This document shows, one piece after another, positions 48,737-57,114 of a stretch of DNA of 64,000 nt. A program made the translations under genes and the position numbers. The DNA lies in NCBI GenBank assembly GCA_965199585.1, contig CBDASI010000002.1:2108001-2172000 (forward strand), in the 5' to 3' direction. Source of the stretch: JAVVHH01 sp965199585 (GTDB taxonomy: Bacteria; Pseudomonadota; Alphaproteobacteria; Acetobacterales; Acetobacteraceae). A model generated the notes under the pieces. The model searched no databases. It was not told the DNA's origin and was given only the letters and a program-made list of their open reading frames with translations. Each line of letters starts with the position of its first letter. The stretch's first letter is position 1.

Positions 48737-50563
48737 ATGAGTTCGACCCAGTTCCAACCCGACCCGGCCAACGGCCGCACCGGGTTGCAGACGATCCGCT
48801 CCCTCCTGCCGTATCTATGGCCCTCCGGCGCCCCCGGCGTGCGCTTCCGCGTCGTCTGCGCCGCGGCCTTCCTCGTCGCCGCCAAGGTCGCCACCGTCTA
48901 CATCCCGCTGGTCTACAGCCACGCCGTCGACGCGCTTGCCCCCAAGGACAGCGTCGTCGCCGTGCCGCTCGCCCTGATCGCCGCCTACGCCCTGCTCCGC
49001 ATCGCCTCCAGCGGCTTCGGCGAGCTGCGCGACGCCGTCTTCGCCTCCGTCCAGCAGCGCACCATCCGCAAGGTCGCGCTACAGACCTTCGAGCACCTGC
49101 ACCGCCTCAGCCTGCGCTTCCATTTGGATCGCCAGACCGGCGGCCTCAGCCGCGCCATCGAGCGCGGCACCGCCGGCGTCGAAGCGGTCCTGCGCCTGGC
49201 CGTCTTCAACATCCTGCCCACGCTGTTCGAGGTCCTGCTCGTCACCGCCATCCTATGGCGCATGTTCGACTGGCGCTTCGCCGCCGTCACCTTCGCGGCC
49301 GTCTCGCTCTACATCATGTTTACGCTGCTGTTCACCAACTGGCGGGTCAAATTCCGCCGGCTGATGAATGACATGGACAGCGACGCCCAGACCAAGGCCG
49401 TCGACAGCCTGCTCAACTTCGAGACCGTCAAGTATTTCGGCAACGAGGCCCATGAGGCCGCCCGCTTCGACGGTGCCCGCGCCCGCTACGAGCGCGCCGC
49501 CGTGCGCAGCCAGGTCACGCTGAACATGCTCAACCTCGGCCAGGCCCTCATCATCTCGCTCGGCCTCGCCTTGGTCATGCTGATGGCCGCCGACGGCGTC
49601 CAGAAAGGCACCATGACCGTCGGCCAGTTCGTCCTGGTCAACACCTACCTCATGCAGCTCTACCAGCCGCTGAACCTGCTCGGCTTCGTCTACCGCGAGA
49701 TCAAGCAGGGCCTGGTCGACATGGAGGCCATGTTCCGCCTCATGTCCGTCAACCAGGAGGTTGCCGACCGCTCCACCGCCCGCGCGCTCGCCTCCGCCGG
49801 CACCGTCACCTTCCGCGACGTCAAGTTCGGCTACAACCCCAACCGCGAGATCCTCAAGGGCGTCAGCTTCACCGTCCCGGCCGGCTCCAAGCTGGCCATC
49901 GTCGGCCCGACCGGCGCCGGCAAGAGCACCATCTCGCGCCTGCTGTTCCGCTTCTACGACGTGTCCGAGGGCTCGGTGGAGATCGACGGCGTCGACGTCC
50001 GCGCGCTCTCCCAGGCCAGCCTGCGCGCCGCCATCGGCGTCGTCCCGCAAGACACCGTGCTGTTCAACGACACCATCGGCTATAACATCGCCTACGGCCG
50101 ACCCGGCGCCTCCCAAGAGCAAGTCGAGCGCGCCGCCCGCCTGGCGCAGGTCCACGACTTCATCCAAAGCCTGCCCGAGGGTTACCAGACCCGGGTGGGC
50201 GAGCGCGGCCTGAAGCTGTCCGGCGGCGAGAAGCAGCGCGTCGCCATAGCCCGCACCATCCTCAAGGACCCGGAAATCCTGATCCTAGACGAAGCCACCA
50301 GCGCGCTCGACAGCCGCACCGAGCAGGAGATCGACGCCGCCTTGCGCCTCGTCTCCGCCGACCGGACCACCCTGGTGATCGCCCACCGCCTATCCACCGT
50401 GGTCGACGCCGACGAGATCATCGTCCTGCAGGACGGCCGGGTCGCCGAACGCGGCACCCACGCCGCCTTGCTGGCCGACCAGGGCCTCTATGCCCGCATG
50501 TGGGCGCTGCAAGCCGCCGAAGAGCCCACCGCCGACCTGCGAGAAAAGGAGACCGTAGCGTGA
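48737..50563 (+). CDS. ATM1-type ABC exporter, fused membrane and ATPase domains
   Basis: Half-transporter related to mitochondrial Atm1, which exports glutathione-linked species for iron-sulfur assembly and metal detoxification. The 608-residue product has an N-terminal six-helix membrane domain (about 30-340) with the conserved LLNFETVKYFGNEAHEA segment, and a C-terminal ATPase with Walker A GPTGAGKST, signature LSGGEKQRVAIART, Walker B LILDEATSALDS and H-loop IAHRLST. The stop overlaps the GTG of a small gene by 4 bases. Substrate is not shown by the sequence. Confidence 0.92.
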   Translation: MSSTQFQPDPANGRTGLQTIRSLLPYLWPSGAPGVRFRVVCAAAFLVAAKVATVYIPLVYSHAVDALAPKDSVVAVPLALIAAYALLRIASSGFGELRDAVFASVQQRTIRKVALQTFEHLHRLSLRFHLDRQTGGLSRAIERGTAGVEAVLRLAVFNILPTLFEVLLVTAILWRMFDWRFAAVTFAAVSLYIMFTLLFTNWRVKFRRLMNDMDSDAQTKAVDSLLNFETVKYFGNEAHEAARFDGARARYERAAVRSQVTLNMLNLGQALIISLGLALVMLMAADGVQKGTMTVGQFVLVNTYLMQLYQPLNLLGFVYREIKQGLVDMEAMFRLMSVNQEVADRSTARALASAGTVTFRDVKFGYNPNREILKGVSFTVPAGSKLAIVGPTGAGKSTISRLLFRFYDVSEGSVEIDGVDVRALSQASLRAAIGVVPQDTVLFNDTIGYNIAYGRPGASQEQVERAARLAQVHDFIQSLPEGYQTRVGERGLKLSGGEKQRVAIARTILKDPEILILDEATSALDSRTEQEIDAALRLVSADRTTLVIAHRLSTVVDADEIIVLQDGRVAERGTHAALLADQGLYARMWALQAAEEPTADLREKETVA

Positions 50564-50796
50564 CCGACGACCTGCCGTCCGATCTGAGCCATTCGGGCGC
50601 GATCGTGGATAAAGCCATCGAATACATGCTGGGCCAGAACCTGGACTCCGTCGCCGTCGCCTCCGCCCTGCTCGGCGGCTCGCTCGGCCTGATGGTCCGC
50701 AGCATGGGCGACGACGCCATCGCGCAGGTCCTGGACAACGCCCTGGCCTCCGTCCGCTCCGGCGAGCTGCGCACCGAGATGGGCTCCCGGGCTTGA
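50560..50796 (+). CDS. small hypothetical protein after the ATM1-type exporter
   Basis: A 78-residue product starting with GTG (VTDDLPSDLSHSGAIVDKAIEYMLGQN) after an AAAGGAG box, overlapping the exporter stop by 4 bases. It has a mildly hydrophobic centre (DSVAVASALLGGSLGLMVRSM), too polar to be called a clear membrane helix. I do not recognise a family. The tight coupling suggests a partner of the exporter, but this is only context. Its stop overlaps the -35 box of the rpmB promoter. Confidence 0.7.
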   Translation: MTDDLPSDLSHSGAIVDKAIEYMLGQNLDSVAVASALLGGSLGLMVRSMGDDAIAQVLDNALASVRSGELRTEMGSRA

Positions 50797-50821
50797 CGCC
50801 TGAGGGGAGGGCGGGCATAGA
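50793..50821 (+). promoter_or_regulatory. candidate promoter for rpmB
   Basis: TTGACG (50793-50798) and CATAGA (50816-50821) are separated by 17 bases. The -35 overlaps the stop codon of the upstream small gene. The same -35 hexamer is used by the rpsL candidate. Confidence 0.45.
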
Positions 50822-50836
50822 GCGCCCCTGAATTGC

Positions 50837-50855
50837 GCCGGGCCCCAACCCCGGC
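50837..50855 (+). other. leader stem-loop before rpmB
   Basis: GCCGGG (50837-50842) pairs with CCCGGC (50850-50855) around a seven-base loop, 25 bases upstream of the rpmB start. It lies just downstream of the candidate promoter and could be part of a leader control structure. Confidence 0.35.
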
Positions 50856-50880
50856 TGCCGTCTATTGAGAGGTCCGTTTC

Positions 50881-51189
50881 ATGTCTCGTCGCTGCCAGTT
50901 CACCGGCAAGGGCGTTCAGTCTGGCAACAACGTCAGCCACGCGAACAACAAGAGCCGCCGCCGCTTCCTGCCCAACATGCAGCAGACGTCCATGATGTCG
51001 GACATCCTCGGCACGCCCATCCGCCTGCGCCTCACCACGCACGCGATCCGCACCATCGAGCACAATGGCGGCCTCGACGCCTTCCTGCTCACCACCGCCA
51101 ACCGTGACCTGCCGGAGCCGGCTCAGGTCCTCAAGCGCCGCATCATGCGCTCCAAGATCAAGCGCGACGCCGCCGCCGCCCAAGCCTAA
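50881..51189 (+). CDS. rpmB: 50S ribosomal protein L28
   Basis: Large-subunit protein. The 102-residue product starts MSRRCQFTGKGVQSGNNVSHANNKSRRRFLPNMQ and ends in a basic tail; length is typical for alphaproteobacteria, longer than E. coli (78). It appears monocistronic, with its own promoter and a leader hairpin. Only one zinc-type cysteine (Cys 5) is visible, so this is the non-zinc form. It is convergent with the GNAT gene, sharing 4 bases. Confidence 0.96.
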   Translation: MSRRCQFTGKGVQSGNNVSHANNKSRRRFLPNMQQTSMMSDILGTPIRLRLTTHAIRTIEHNGGLDAFLLTTANRDLPEPAQVLKRRIMRSKIKRDAAAAQA

Positions 51190-51647
51190 CCGGCCGTCTT
51201 CCAGTAGCGGAACTCCACGAATGGCCCGTTCGTATCGTGGAGCGTCCGCTGCTCCGGCTGCCGTAAGTAGCCGTGCTTCTCATAAAAGCGATGCGCTCGG
51301 CAGAACCGACTATCGGTCCATAACTCCAGGTCAGTGGCCCCTGCGTCGAGCGCGTGAAGCTCCGCAATTCGTAACAACGCCGCCGCTAACCCGCTACCAT
51401 GCCGATCAGGCATGACGTAAACGCGGCAAATCTCCCACAGATGACCGCCGCCCGGCCGCGTCGCGATCATGCCCGCGCCCTCGTCGGCGATCCACAACGC
51501 TCCACCCGCCGCTGCATAGGCCGAGGCCAGCGCGCGCAAATCCGGCTCGTCCGCATCCACGTCGAGCCGACAGTCGTAATCGGACCAGCAACGCCCGATC
51601 AAAGCGATGAAAGCAGCGGCATCCTCATCACGACCGGCTCTAATCAC
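51186..51647 (-). CDS. GNAT family N-acetyltransferase
   Basis: Acetyl-CoA-dependent acetyltransferase of unknown substrate. From GTG at 51647 (VIRAGRDEDAAAFIALIGRCW) the product is 153 residues with the GNAT core CRVYVMPDRHGSGLAAALLRIAELHALDAG, in which RHGSGLA is the acetyl-CoA-binding Q/RxxGxG/A motif, and the FYEKHGY C-terminal segment. A GTG at 51659 would add four residues. A copy of the 24-bp palindromic repeat ends 1 base (51659 start) or 13 bases (51647 start) upstream, and no clear ribosome-binding site is left. Confidence 0.85.
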   Translation of the reverse strand: MIRAGRDEDAAAFIALIGRCWSDYDCRLDVDADEPDLRALASAYAAAGGALWIADEGAGMIATRPGGGHLWEICRVYVMPDRHGSGLAAALLRIAELHALDAGATDLELWTDSRFCRAHRFYEKHGYLRQPEQRTLHDTNGPFVEFRYWKTAG

Positions 51648-51660
51648 CGCGCCCGTCACC

Positions 51661-51684
51661 CGTAGGGTGGGCTTCAGCCCACCA
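51661..51684 (+). repeat. 24-bp palindromic repeat, copy 3
   Basis: Identical to the copies at 35450 and 43133. It lies directly upstream of the minus-strand GNAT start region and 37 bases from the stop of the aminotransferase gene. All three copies have the same orientation on the + strand. Confidence 0.9.
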
Positions 51685-51720
51685 CCGCTGCAACGACCCC
51701 ATCGAACGACAACCAGCGCC

Positions 51721-52941
51721 CTACTGAAGCGCCTGACAAAACGCCACGATCCGCGAGCAAGCCTCCCGCAAATCCTCGTCCCCGGTCGCATAGCTAATCC
51801 GCACGTAGGGCGACATCCCGAACGCCTCCCCATGCACGATCGCAACATGCGCCTCCTCGAGCAGCGCCATCGCGAAGTCCCGATCCGTCTCGATCGCCCG
51901 CCCGCCCCCGCTCGTCTTCCCCAAGCACCCCGCCACGTTCGGATAGACGTAAAACGCCCCCTCCGGCTTATGGCAGATCACCCCCGGCGCCCGATTGAGC
52001 GCCTCCACCACCAGATCGCGCCGCCGCTGATACGCCGCCACCATGGTGGCCACCGCCTCCTGCGGCCCATCCAGCGCCGCTGCCGCTGCTGCCTGTCCCA
52101 CGGTGCTGATCCCAGCCGACACGTGCCCCTGCATCGTTACCATCGCCTTGATCAGCCGCTTCGGCCCTGCCGCGAACCCCACCCGCCAGCCCGTCATCGC
52201 ATACGTCTTCGACACGCCAGACACGGTCAGCACCCGGTCCCGCAACGCCGGCACCACCGCCGCGATCGTCGCCTGCCGACGCCCGTCGAACAGCAGGTGC
52301 TCGTACATGTCGTCCGACATCACCCAAACCTGCGGATGCCGCAGCAGCACCTCGCCCAGCGCCCGCAGATCGTCCTCGGACGTTGCCGCCCCCGTCGGAT
52401 TGTTGGGAAAGTTCAGGATCAGCCACTTCGTCCGCGGCGTAATCGCCGCCTCGAGGTCCTCCGGCCGCAGCCGAAACCCGTTATTCTGCGGACACGTCAC
52501 CACCACCGGCGTGCCGCCGACGACCTGCGTCATCAGCGTGTAGGCGCCCCAATACGGCGCCGGCACGATCACCTCGTCGCCCGCGTCGATAGTCGCCATG
52601 AACGCGTCGAAGATCACGCCCTTGCCGCCATTGGCGACCATGATCTCGTCCAGCCCGAACTCGAGGCCGCTATCCCGCTTGAACTTGCGCTGGATCGCCG
52701 CCTTCAGCACCCCGGTGCCATCCTGCGGCGGATACTTCGTCTGCCCCGCCTTCGCCGCCTCATAGGCCGCCTCGATCGCGTGCGCCGGGCTGTCGAAATC
52801 CGGCTCCCCGATCGTCAGCGCGATCACCTGCTTGCCTTCCGCCCGCATTGCCCGCGCCCGAATTGTCATCGCGACGGTCGCGGCCGCTGGCAATCCGTCC
52901 AGCCGGTGGGCGAGGGTAGGGGTGATCGCGCCGATATCCAT
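51721..52941 (-). CDS. class I/II PLP-dependent aminotransferase, copy B
   Basis: Aspartate-aminotransferase-like enzyme. The 406-residue product has IGEPDFDSPAHAIEAA, NFPNNPTGAA, the SDDMYEHLLFDG aspartate/tyrosine region, the PLP lysine in SGVSKTYAMTGWRVGFA and the arginine of SPYVRISYATG. Length is standard for AspAT-Ib. It follows a paralogous gene by only 4 bases, and the pair looks like an old duplication. The YPPQDGTGVLKAAI segment differs from copy A (YTDVSGTLALRKAV), so substrate range may differ. Confidence 0.9.
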   Translation of the reverse strand: MDIGAITPTLAHRLDGLPAAATVAMTIRARAMRAEGKQVIALTIGEPDFDSPAHAIEAAYEAAKAGQTKYPPQDGTGVLKAAIQRKFKRDSGLEFGLDEIMVANGGKGVIFDAFMATIDAGDEVIVPAPYWGAYTLMTQVVGGTPVVVTCPQNNGFRLRPEDLEAAITPRTKWLILNFPNNPTGAATSEDDLRALGEVLLRHPQVWVMSDDMYEHLLFDGRRQATIAAVVPALRDRVLTVSGVSKTYAMTGWRVGFAAGPKRLIKAMVTMQGHVSAGISTVGQAAAAAALDGPQEAVATMVAAYQRRRDLVVEALNRAPGVICHKPEGAFYVYPNVAGCLGKTSGGGRAIETDRDFAMALLEEAHVAIVHGEAFGMSPYVRISYATGDEDLREACSRIVAFCQALQ

Positions 52942-52945
52942 GGTG

Positions 52946-54148
52946 CTACTTCAGGCCCTGGCAGAAATGCTGGATCCGCGTGCACGCATCCCGCAGGCTC
53001 TCCGTGTCCGTCGCGTAGCTGATGCGGAAATGCCCCGGATACATGAACGCCGCCCCGTGCACCGCCGCCACGCCTTCTTCCTCGAGCAGCGCCAGCACGA
53101 ACGCCTCGTCGTCCTTGATCAGCGTCCCGCCCGGCGAGGTCTTGCCGATGCAGCCATGCACGCTCGGGAACACGTAGAACGCCCCCTCCGGCGACGAACA
53201 ATGCACCCCCGGCGCCTCGTTCAGCATGCCCACCACCAAGTCTCGCCGCGCCTTGTACACCGCCGTCATCTCGTCGATGAACCCCTGCGGCCCCGTCAGC
53301 GCCTCGACCGCCGCCGCCTGGCTCACCGAGCTCGTGTTCGACGTGCTCTGCGATTGCAGCTTGTCCATCGCCTTGATCAGCGCCTTCGGCCCGCCGGCGA
53401 ACCCGATCCGCCAGCCGGTCATCGCATACGCCTTGGAGCAACCGTTCATCGTGATCGTCCGCTCGCGCAGCTTCGGCTCCACCTGCACGATCGTCGCCGG
53501 CTGGAACCCGTCGTACACCAGCTTGTCGTAGATATCGTCGGTCAGGATCAGGATGTCCGGGTGCCGCAGCAGCACGTCGCAGATCGCCCGCAGATCCTCC
53601 GCCGAATACGCCGCCCCCGTCGGGTTGCACGGCGAGTTCAGCATGAACCACTTCGTCTTCGGCGTGATCGCCGCCTCGAGATCCTCCGCGCGCAGCTTGA
53701 ACCCGTTGTTCTGCCCGCACGGCACGATCACCGGCGTCCCGTCCGCCAGCGCCACGATGTCCGGATAGCTGACCCAGCACGGCGACGGGATGATCACCTC
53801 GTCGCCCGCGTCCAGCGTCGCCACCATCGCGTTGAAGATCACCTGCTTGCCGCCGGTGCTGACGATGATCTCGTCCGGCGCGTAGTCCAGCCCCTGATCC
53901 CGCTTGAACTTCTCCGACACCGCCTTGCGCAAGGCCAGCGTGCCCGACACGTCGGTATACTTCGTGTCCCCCGCCTGGATCGCCTTGATCGCCGCATCCT
54001 TGACGTTCTGCGGTGTATCGAAATCCGGCTCGCCCGCCGCCAGCGAGATCACGTTGCGGCCCTCCGCCTTCAGTGCGCGGGCCTTGGTCGAGATGGCGAT
54101 GGTCTGGCTAGGGCTGATCCGGTCCAGACGTTCGGCGGTCAAATGCAT
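52946..54148 (-). CDS. class I/II PLP-dependent aminotransferase, copy A
   Basis: Aspartate-aminotransferase-like enzyme, closest in motifs to alphaproteobacterial AspAT (AatA). The 400-residue product contains LAAGEPDFDTPQNVKDAA, YTDVSGTLALRKAVSEKF, NSPCNPTGAAYS, the LTDDIYDKLVYDG region, the PLP lysine in NGCSKAYAMTGWRIGFA and HFRISYATD. It is upstream of copy B and probably co-transcribed. A general aspartate/aromatic role is likely; specificity is not decided by sequence. Confidence 0.92.
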   Translation of the reverse strand: MHLTAERLDRISPSQTIAISTKARALKAEGRNVISLAAGEPDFDTPQNVKDAAIKAIQAGDTKYTDVSGTLALRKAVSEKFKRDQGLDYAPDEIIVSTGGKQVIFNAMVATLDAGDEVIIPSPCWVSYPDIVALADGTPVIVPCGQNNGFKLRAEDLEAAITPKTKWFMLNSPCNPTGAAYSAEDLRAICDVLLRHPDILILTDDIYDKLVYDGFQPATIVQVEPKLRERTITMNGCSKAYAMTGWRIGFAGGPKALIKAMDKLQSQSTSNTSSVSQAAAVEALTGPQGFIDEMTAVYKARRDLVVGMLNEAPGVHCSSPEGAFYVFPSVHGCIGKTSPGGTLIKDDEAFVLALLEEEGVAAVHGAAFMYPGHFRISYATDTESLRDACTRIQHFCQGLK

Positions 54149-54224
54149 GATGGCTTCCAGCGAAAAACGCTGGAAACACTAGGCGCGGCGCCGCCCCGGC
54201 ACAACCGCTCAGGTAGGGTTACGC

Positions 54225-54377
54225 CTACTGGCCGACGTTGCGCTGGTAGTTGAAATTAGCGTCCCCGCCGCCCTGCTGGGCGTTCGGCTGATACGGCACC
54301 CGACCCGGCGGCAGATCCCCGCAAGCGGTCAGCGAAAGAAGCACCATCGTGATAAGGCAGGCGAGCAAAGATCTCAT
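54225..54377 (-). CDS. small lipoprotein, unknown function
   Basis: A 50-residue product beginning MRSLLACLITMVLLSLTACGDLPPG. The N-terminus is a signal peptide with lipobox LTAC, so Cys 19 would be lipidated. The remaining 31 residues are polar, Gln/Asn/Gly-rich and end NVGQ. I do not recognise a family. It lies 128 bases after the YfhO-like gene stop and 76 bases before the aminotransferase pair, all on the same strand. Confidence 0.65.
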   Translation of the reverse strand: MRSLLACLITMVLLSLTACGDLPPGRVPYQPNAQQGGGDANFNYQRNVGQ

Positions 54378-54505
54378 CGGACCTGCAACGTGGCCGCCCC
54401 GGCCGAGTTTCGGCGCGTCCATCCCATGCTCGACGACTTGGTCGGCGTCGTCAGCGTGCGCGATGCGGTGCGGGTCTCCAGCGCCAGGCGCTCGAGGCCG
54501 ACGAC

Positions 54506-57112
54506 TCACCGACGACGTCCACCCCGGCAGCCTCGCTGCCGCCAGAAGGCACGCCCCAGAACGCCCAGACACACCGCCAGCGTCCCCAGCGCCACCGGCA
54601 TCGCTTCCCGCACGCCGCCCGGCGCATAGCTGAACGTGACCACCGACGCCCCCGCCGGCACCTCGACCCCCTGGAACGTATCCTCCACCGCCTCGATCGG
54701 CGCCACCGCCCCGCCGACCCGTGCCGTCCACCCCTGCATGAACACCTCGAGCCGCAGCAGCCGCGACGGCGCCGCGCAATCCGTTTCGATCGAATCTTGC
54801 GACCGCACCGTCACCCTGCACCCCGGTGCATCGGCATACGGCCGCGCCCCCGCCAGTTCGTAGACGGTCGTCCGCGCCGTGCGCAGGATCGGCCGCGGCT
54901 CGCCGGCCTCCACCCAGTCGACCACCGGCAGGGACCGCGACGTCGAGACTGGCCGCAGCCAGAGCGCGACGTTCTGCCCCCCGCCCTCCTTGGCGATCGA
55001 GAGCCGCGTCGGCACCCCCGCCGCCAGCGCGAACGGTTCCTCGAGCGAGATCAGCAGCCCGCGATTGTCCGGCGCGGTCGCCAGCGGTGCCGCACCGGTC
55101 GCGCACCGCGCCTCCTGGCACAACCGCACCCGAAGTCCGCCATCGGCCTTGCCGTCATACGTCCCCACCAGCACCGACACCGCGCCGATCCGGGCCGCCG
55201 CCGCTCCCTCGAACTCGGCGGTCAGCGCCTCTCCCGCCCCGAGCGCCGCCACCGTCGGATCGCCCGGCACGAACCCGTAGGCCGGCGCGAGATTCATGTC
55301 CCCCGTCGACAGCACGTAGCGTACCCCCGCCGCCGCGTACCCCGGCAGCGCCGCCACGAACCGCGCCTGCCGCGCCGCCTGCTCGGCCGGCGGCACCGCC
55401 CCGTTATGCCCGAAGATCACCCCGTCGTTGGTCGCGTCCAGCCGGCTGGTCACGTAGGTCGCCGTCCGCGCCGGCACCGGCAGGTCGTCGTAATTCATCG
55501 ACGGTATGCCGAACACCGACCCGAAATTCGGCGCCAGCCCGGTGCCCGACTCGATCGCGAACCGCTGCACCCCGGTGTGCCCGCGCAGGAACTCGATCAG
55601 GGCCCGGTCGACCCCGGTGAAGCCCGGCGTGGACGCAAACGGCACCATGAACCACAGCACCGCTTCGCCCACCGCCAGCCCGGCCACCACCGACTGCGCC
55701 CGTCGCGAGCGCATCGCCACCACGAACCCGCCGACCGCCGCCACCCCCGTCGTCAGCGCCAGCACGATCGCCCAACCCTGCCACCCCGCCCCCTGCCAAG
55801 CCTCCGCCAGCGCGGACCGGGCGAACCAAACCCCCACCGCCAGCAGCGCCAGCACCACGCCCCCCGCCACCAACCCGGCCCGGCGCGGCGCCCCGTCCTG
55901 CAGCCGGTCCACGAACACCGCCGCCAGCACCACGCAGGCGAAGATCCAGCCGGCATCGAGATACCGGCAATACGCAGCGATCGTCACCAGCGGCAGCGCC
56001 GTCAGCACCCCGTGCAGCACCGGCACCCCGTGGCTCGCCCCCACCGCCAGCACGATCCACCCCACCAGCAGCCAGCTCGTCGCCGACCGCCACGCGCACA
56101 CCGCCCCGCCCACTGCCAGCAACAGGGGCATCACCCCGACATAGCCGCCGATATCGCCCCAGAACGCCGCCAGCCCCGCCTGCGTCGCCGCATTGATCGG
56201 CCCGAACACATACGGCAGCAGCGCGGCCAGGAAAGCGTAGGGCGGCAGGAAATGGTCCCGGAATTCAACCCCGTGATGCCCACCCACCGCCGCCTCGCGC
56301 AGGAACTGCCCGAACCCGATCAGCACCGGCGCCGCCATCGCCACCGCCAGCACCGCGACCGCCGCCAGATCGACCCCGAAGCCCGTTGCCCGCCGCCACG
56401 GCAGCGATGCCCCGCGCACCACCACCCAGCCGGCCACCAGCATCGCGTAAAAATACACCACCTCCGGGAACCCGGCATACAGCGCCAGCGCCCCCGCGAT
56501 CGCCCCGAGGCAGACCGTCCACCACCGCTCCGAGCCCGCCCGCTCCCCGCGCGCGACCCGGAACAGGCTCTCCACCGTGAACATCAGCCAGGGCAGGAAC
56601 GCCACCGGGTTGTAGACCGCGTTCCGCAACCAGGCGAACACGCCGTTGAACTCGAACAGCAGCCCGCCCACCAGCGCCGCCGACCGCCCCAGCCCGAACC
56701 GCCGCAGGAACAGATACGTCCCCAGCCCGGCCACCGCCTGCAGCAGCGCCTGCTCGATCGCCTGCCCATGCGGCAGCAGCAGCAGCAGCGTCGGCGGAAA
56801 CAGCGCCGCCGACTGCATCTCGCCCAGCAGCGGCGCCCCGTATCCCTCGTAATGGTTCCACAGCGGCAACCGCCCGGACATCAGATCCAGCGCCGCCCGC
56901 ACCCCGAGCGCGAACGACGTCGTGCCCATGTTGGGATCGATGGTCACGAACCCCGGCAGCCATCCCGGCCGATGCCCGACGCCGACCCCGCCCCACGCCG
57001 CCACCGGGTCCATCTGCAACGGCCCCACCGTCGTCAACAGGCCGACCACCACCGCCGGCATCAGCAGCGCGAGCAGCACCAGGCCGCGCCGCGAGAGACC
57101 AAGGAACGCCAC
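54506..57112 (-). CDS. large membrane protein, YfhO-like (GT-C type)
   Basis: Roughly 868-residue protein with many hydrophobic segments in the first 480 residues (for example LVLLALLMPAVVVGLLTTVG and ALYAGFPEVVYFYAMLVAGWVVV), then a soluble C-terminal region and a last helix (MPVALGTLAVCLGVLG). It resembles YfhO-type membrane proteins, linked in Gram-positives to lipoteichoic-acid glycosylation; WNHYEGYGAPLLGEMQSAALFPP is a typical segment. The GTG at 57112 follows the potI stop by 2 bases, so it reads as the last gene of the polyamine operon, an unusual place. Function here is unknown. Confidence 0.75.
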   Translation of the reverse strand: MAFLGLSRRGLVLLALLMPAVVVGLLTTVGPLQMDPVAAWGGVGVGHRPGWLPGFVTIDPNMGTTSFALGVRAALDLMSGRLPLWNHYEGYGAPLLGEMQSAALFPPTLLLLLPHGQAIEQALLQAVAGLGTYLFLRRFGLGRSAALVGGLLFEFNGVFAWLRNAVYNPVAFLPWLMFTVESLFRVARGERAGSERWWTVCLGAIAGALALYAGFPEVVYFYAMLVAGWVVVRGASLPWRRATGFGVDLAAVAVLAVAMAAPVLIGFGQFLREAAVGGHHGVEFRDHFLPPYAFLAALLPYVFGPINAATQAGLAAFWGDIGGYVGVMPLLLAVGGAVCAWRSATSWLLVGWIVLAVGASHGVPVLHGVLTALPLVTIAAYCRYLDAGWIFACVVLAAVFVDRLQDGAPRRAGLVAGGVVLALLAVGVWFARSALAEAWQGAGWQGWAIVLALTTGVAAVGGFVVAMRSRRAQSVVAGLAVGEAVLWFMVPFASTPGFTGVDRALIEFLRGHTGVQRFAIESGTGLAPNFGSVFGIPSMNYDDLPVPARTATYVTSRLDATNDGVIFGHNGAVPPAEQAARQARFVAALPGYAAAGVRYVLSTGDMNLAPAYGFVPGDPTVAALGAGEALTAEFEGAAAARIGAVSVLVGTYDGKADGGLRVRLCQEARCATGAAPLATAPDNRGLLISLEEPFALAAGVPTRLSIAKEGGGQNVALWLRPVSTSRSLPVVDWVEAGEPRPILRTARTTVYELAGARPYADAPGCRVTVRSQDSIETDCAAPSRLLRLEVFMQGWTARVGGAVAPIEAVEDTFQGVEVPAGASVVTFSYAPGGVREAMPVALGTLAVCLGVLGRAFWRQRGCRGGRRR

Positions 57113-57114
57113 CC

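Noticed and set aside
35450..51684. The three 24-bp repeats as a CRISPR array
   Set aside because: They are separated by about 8 kb, not by regular short spacers, and no cas genes are present.
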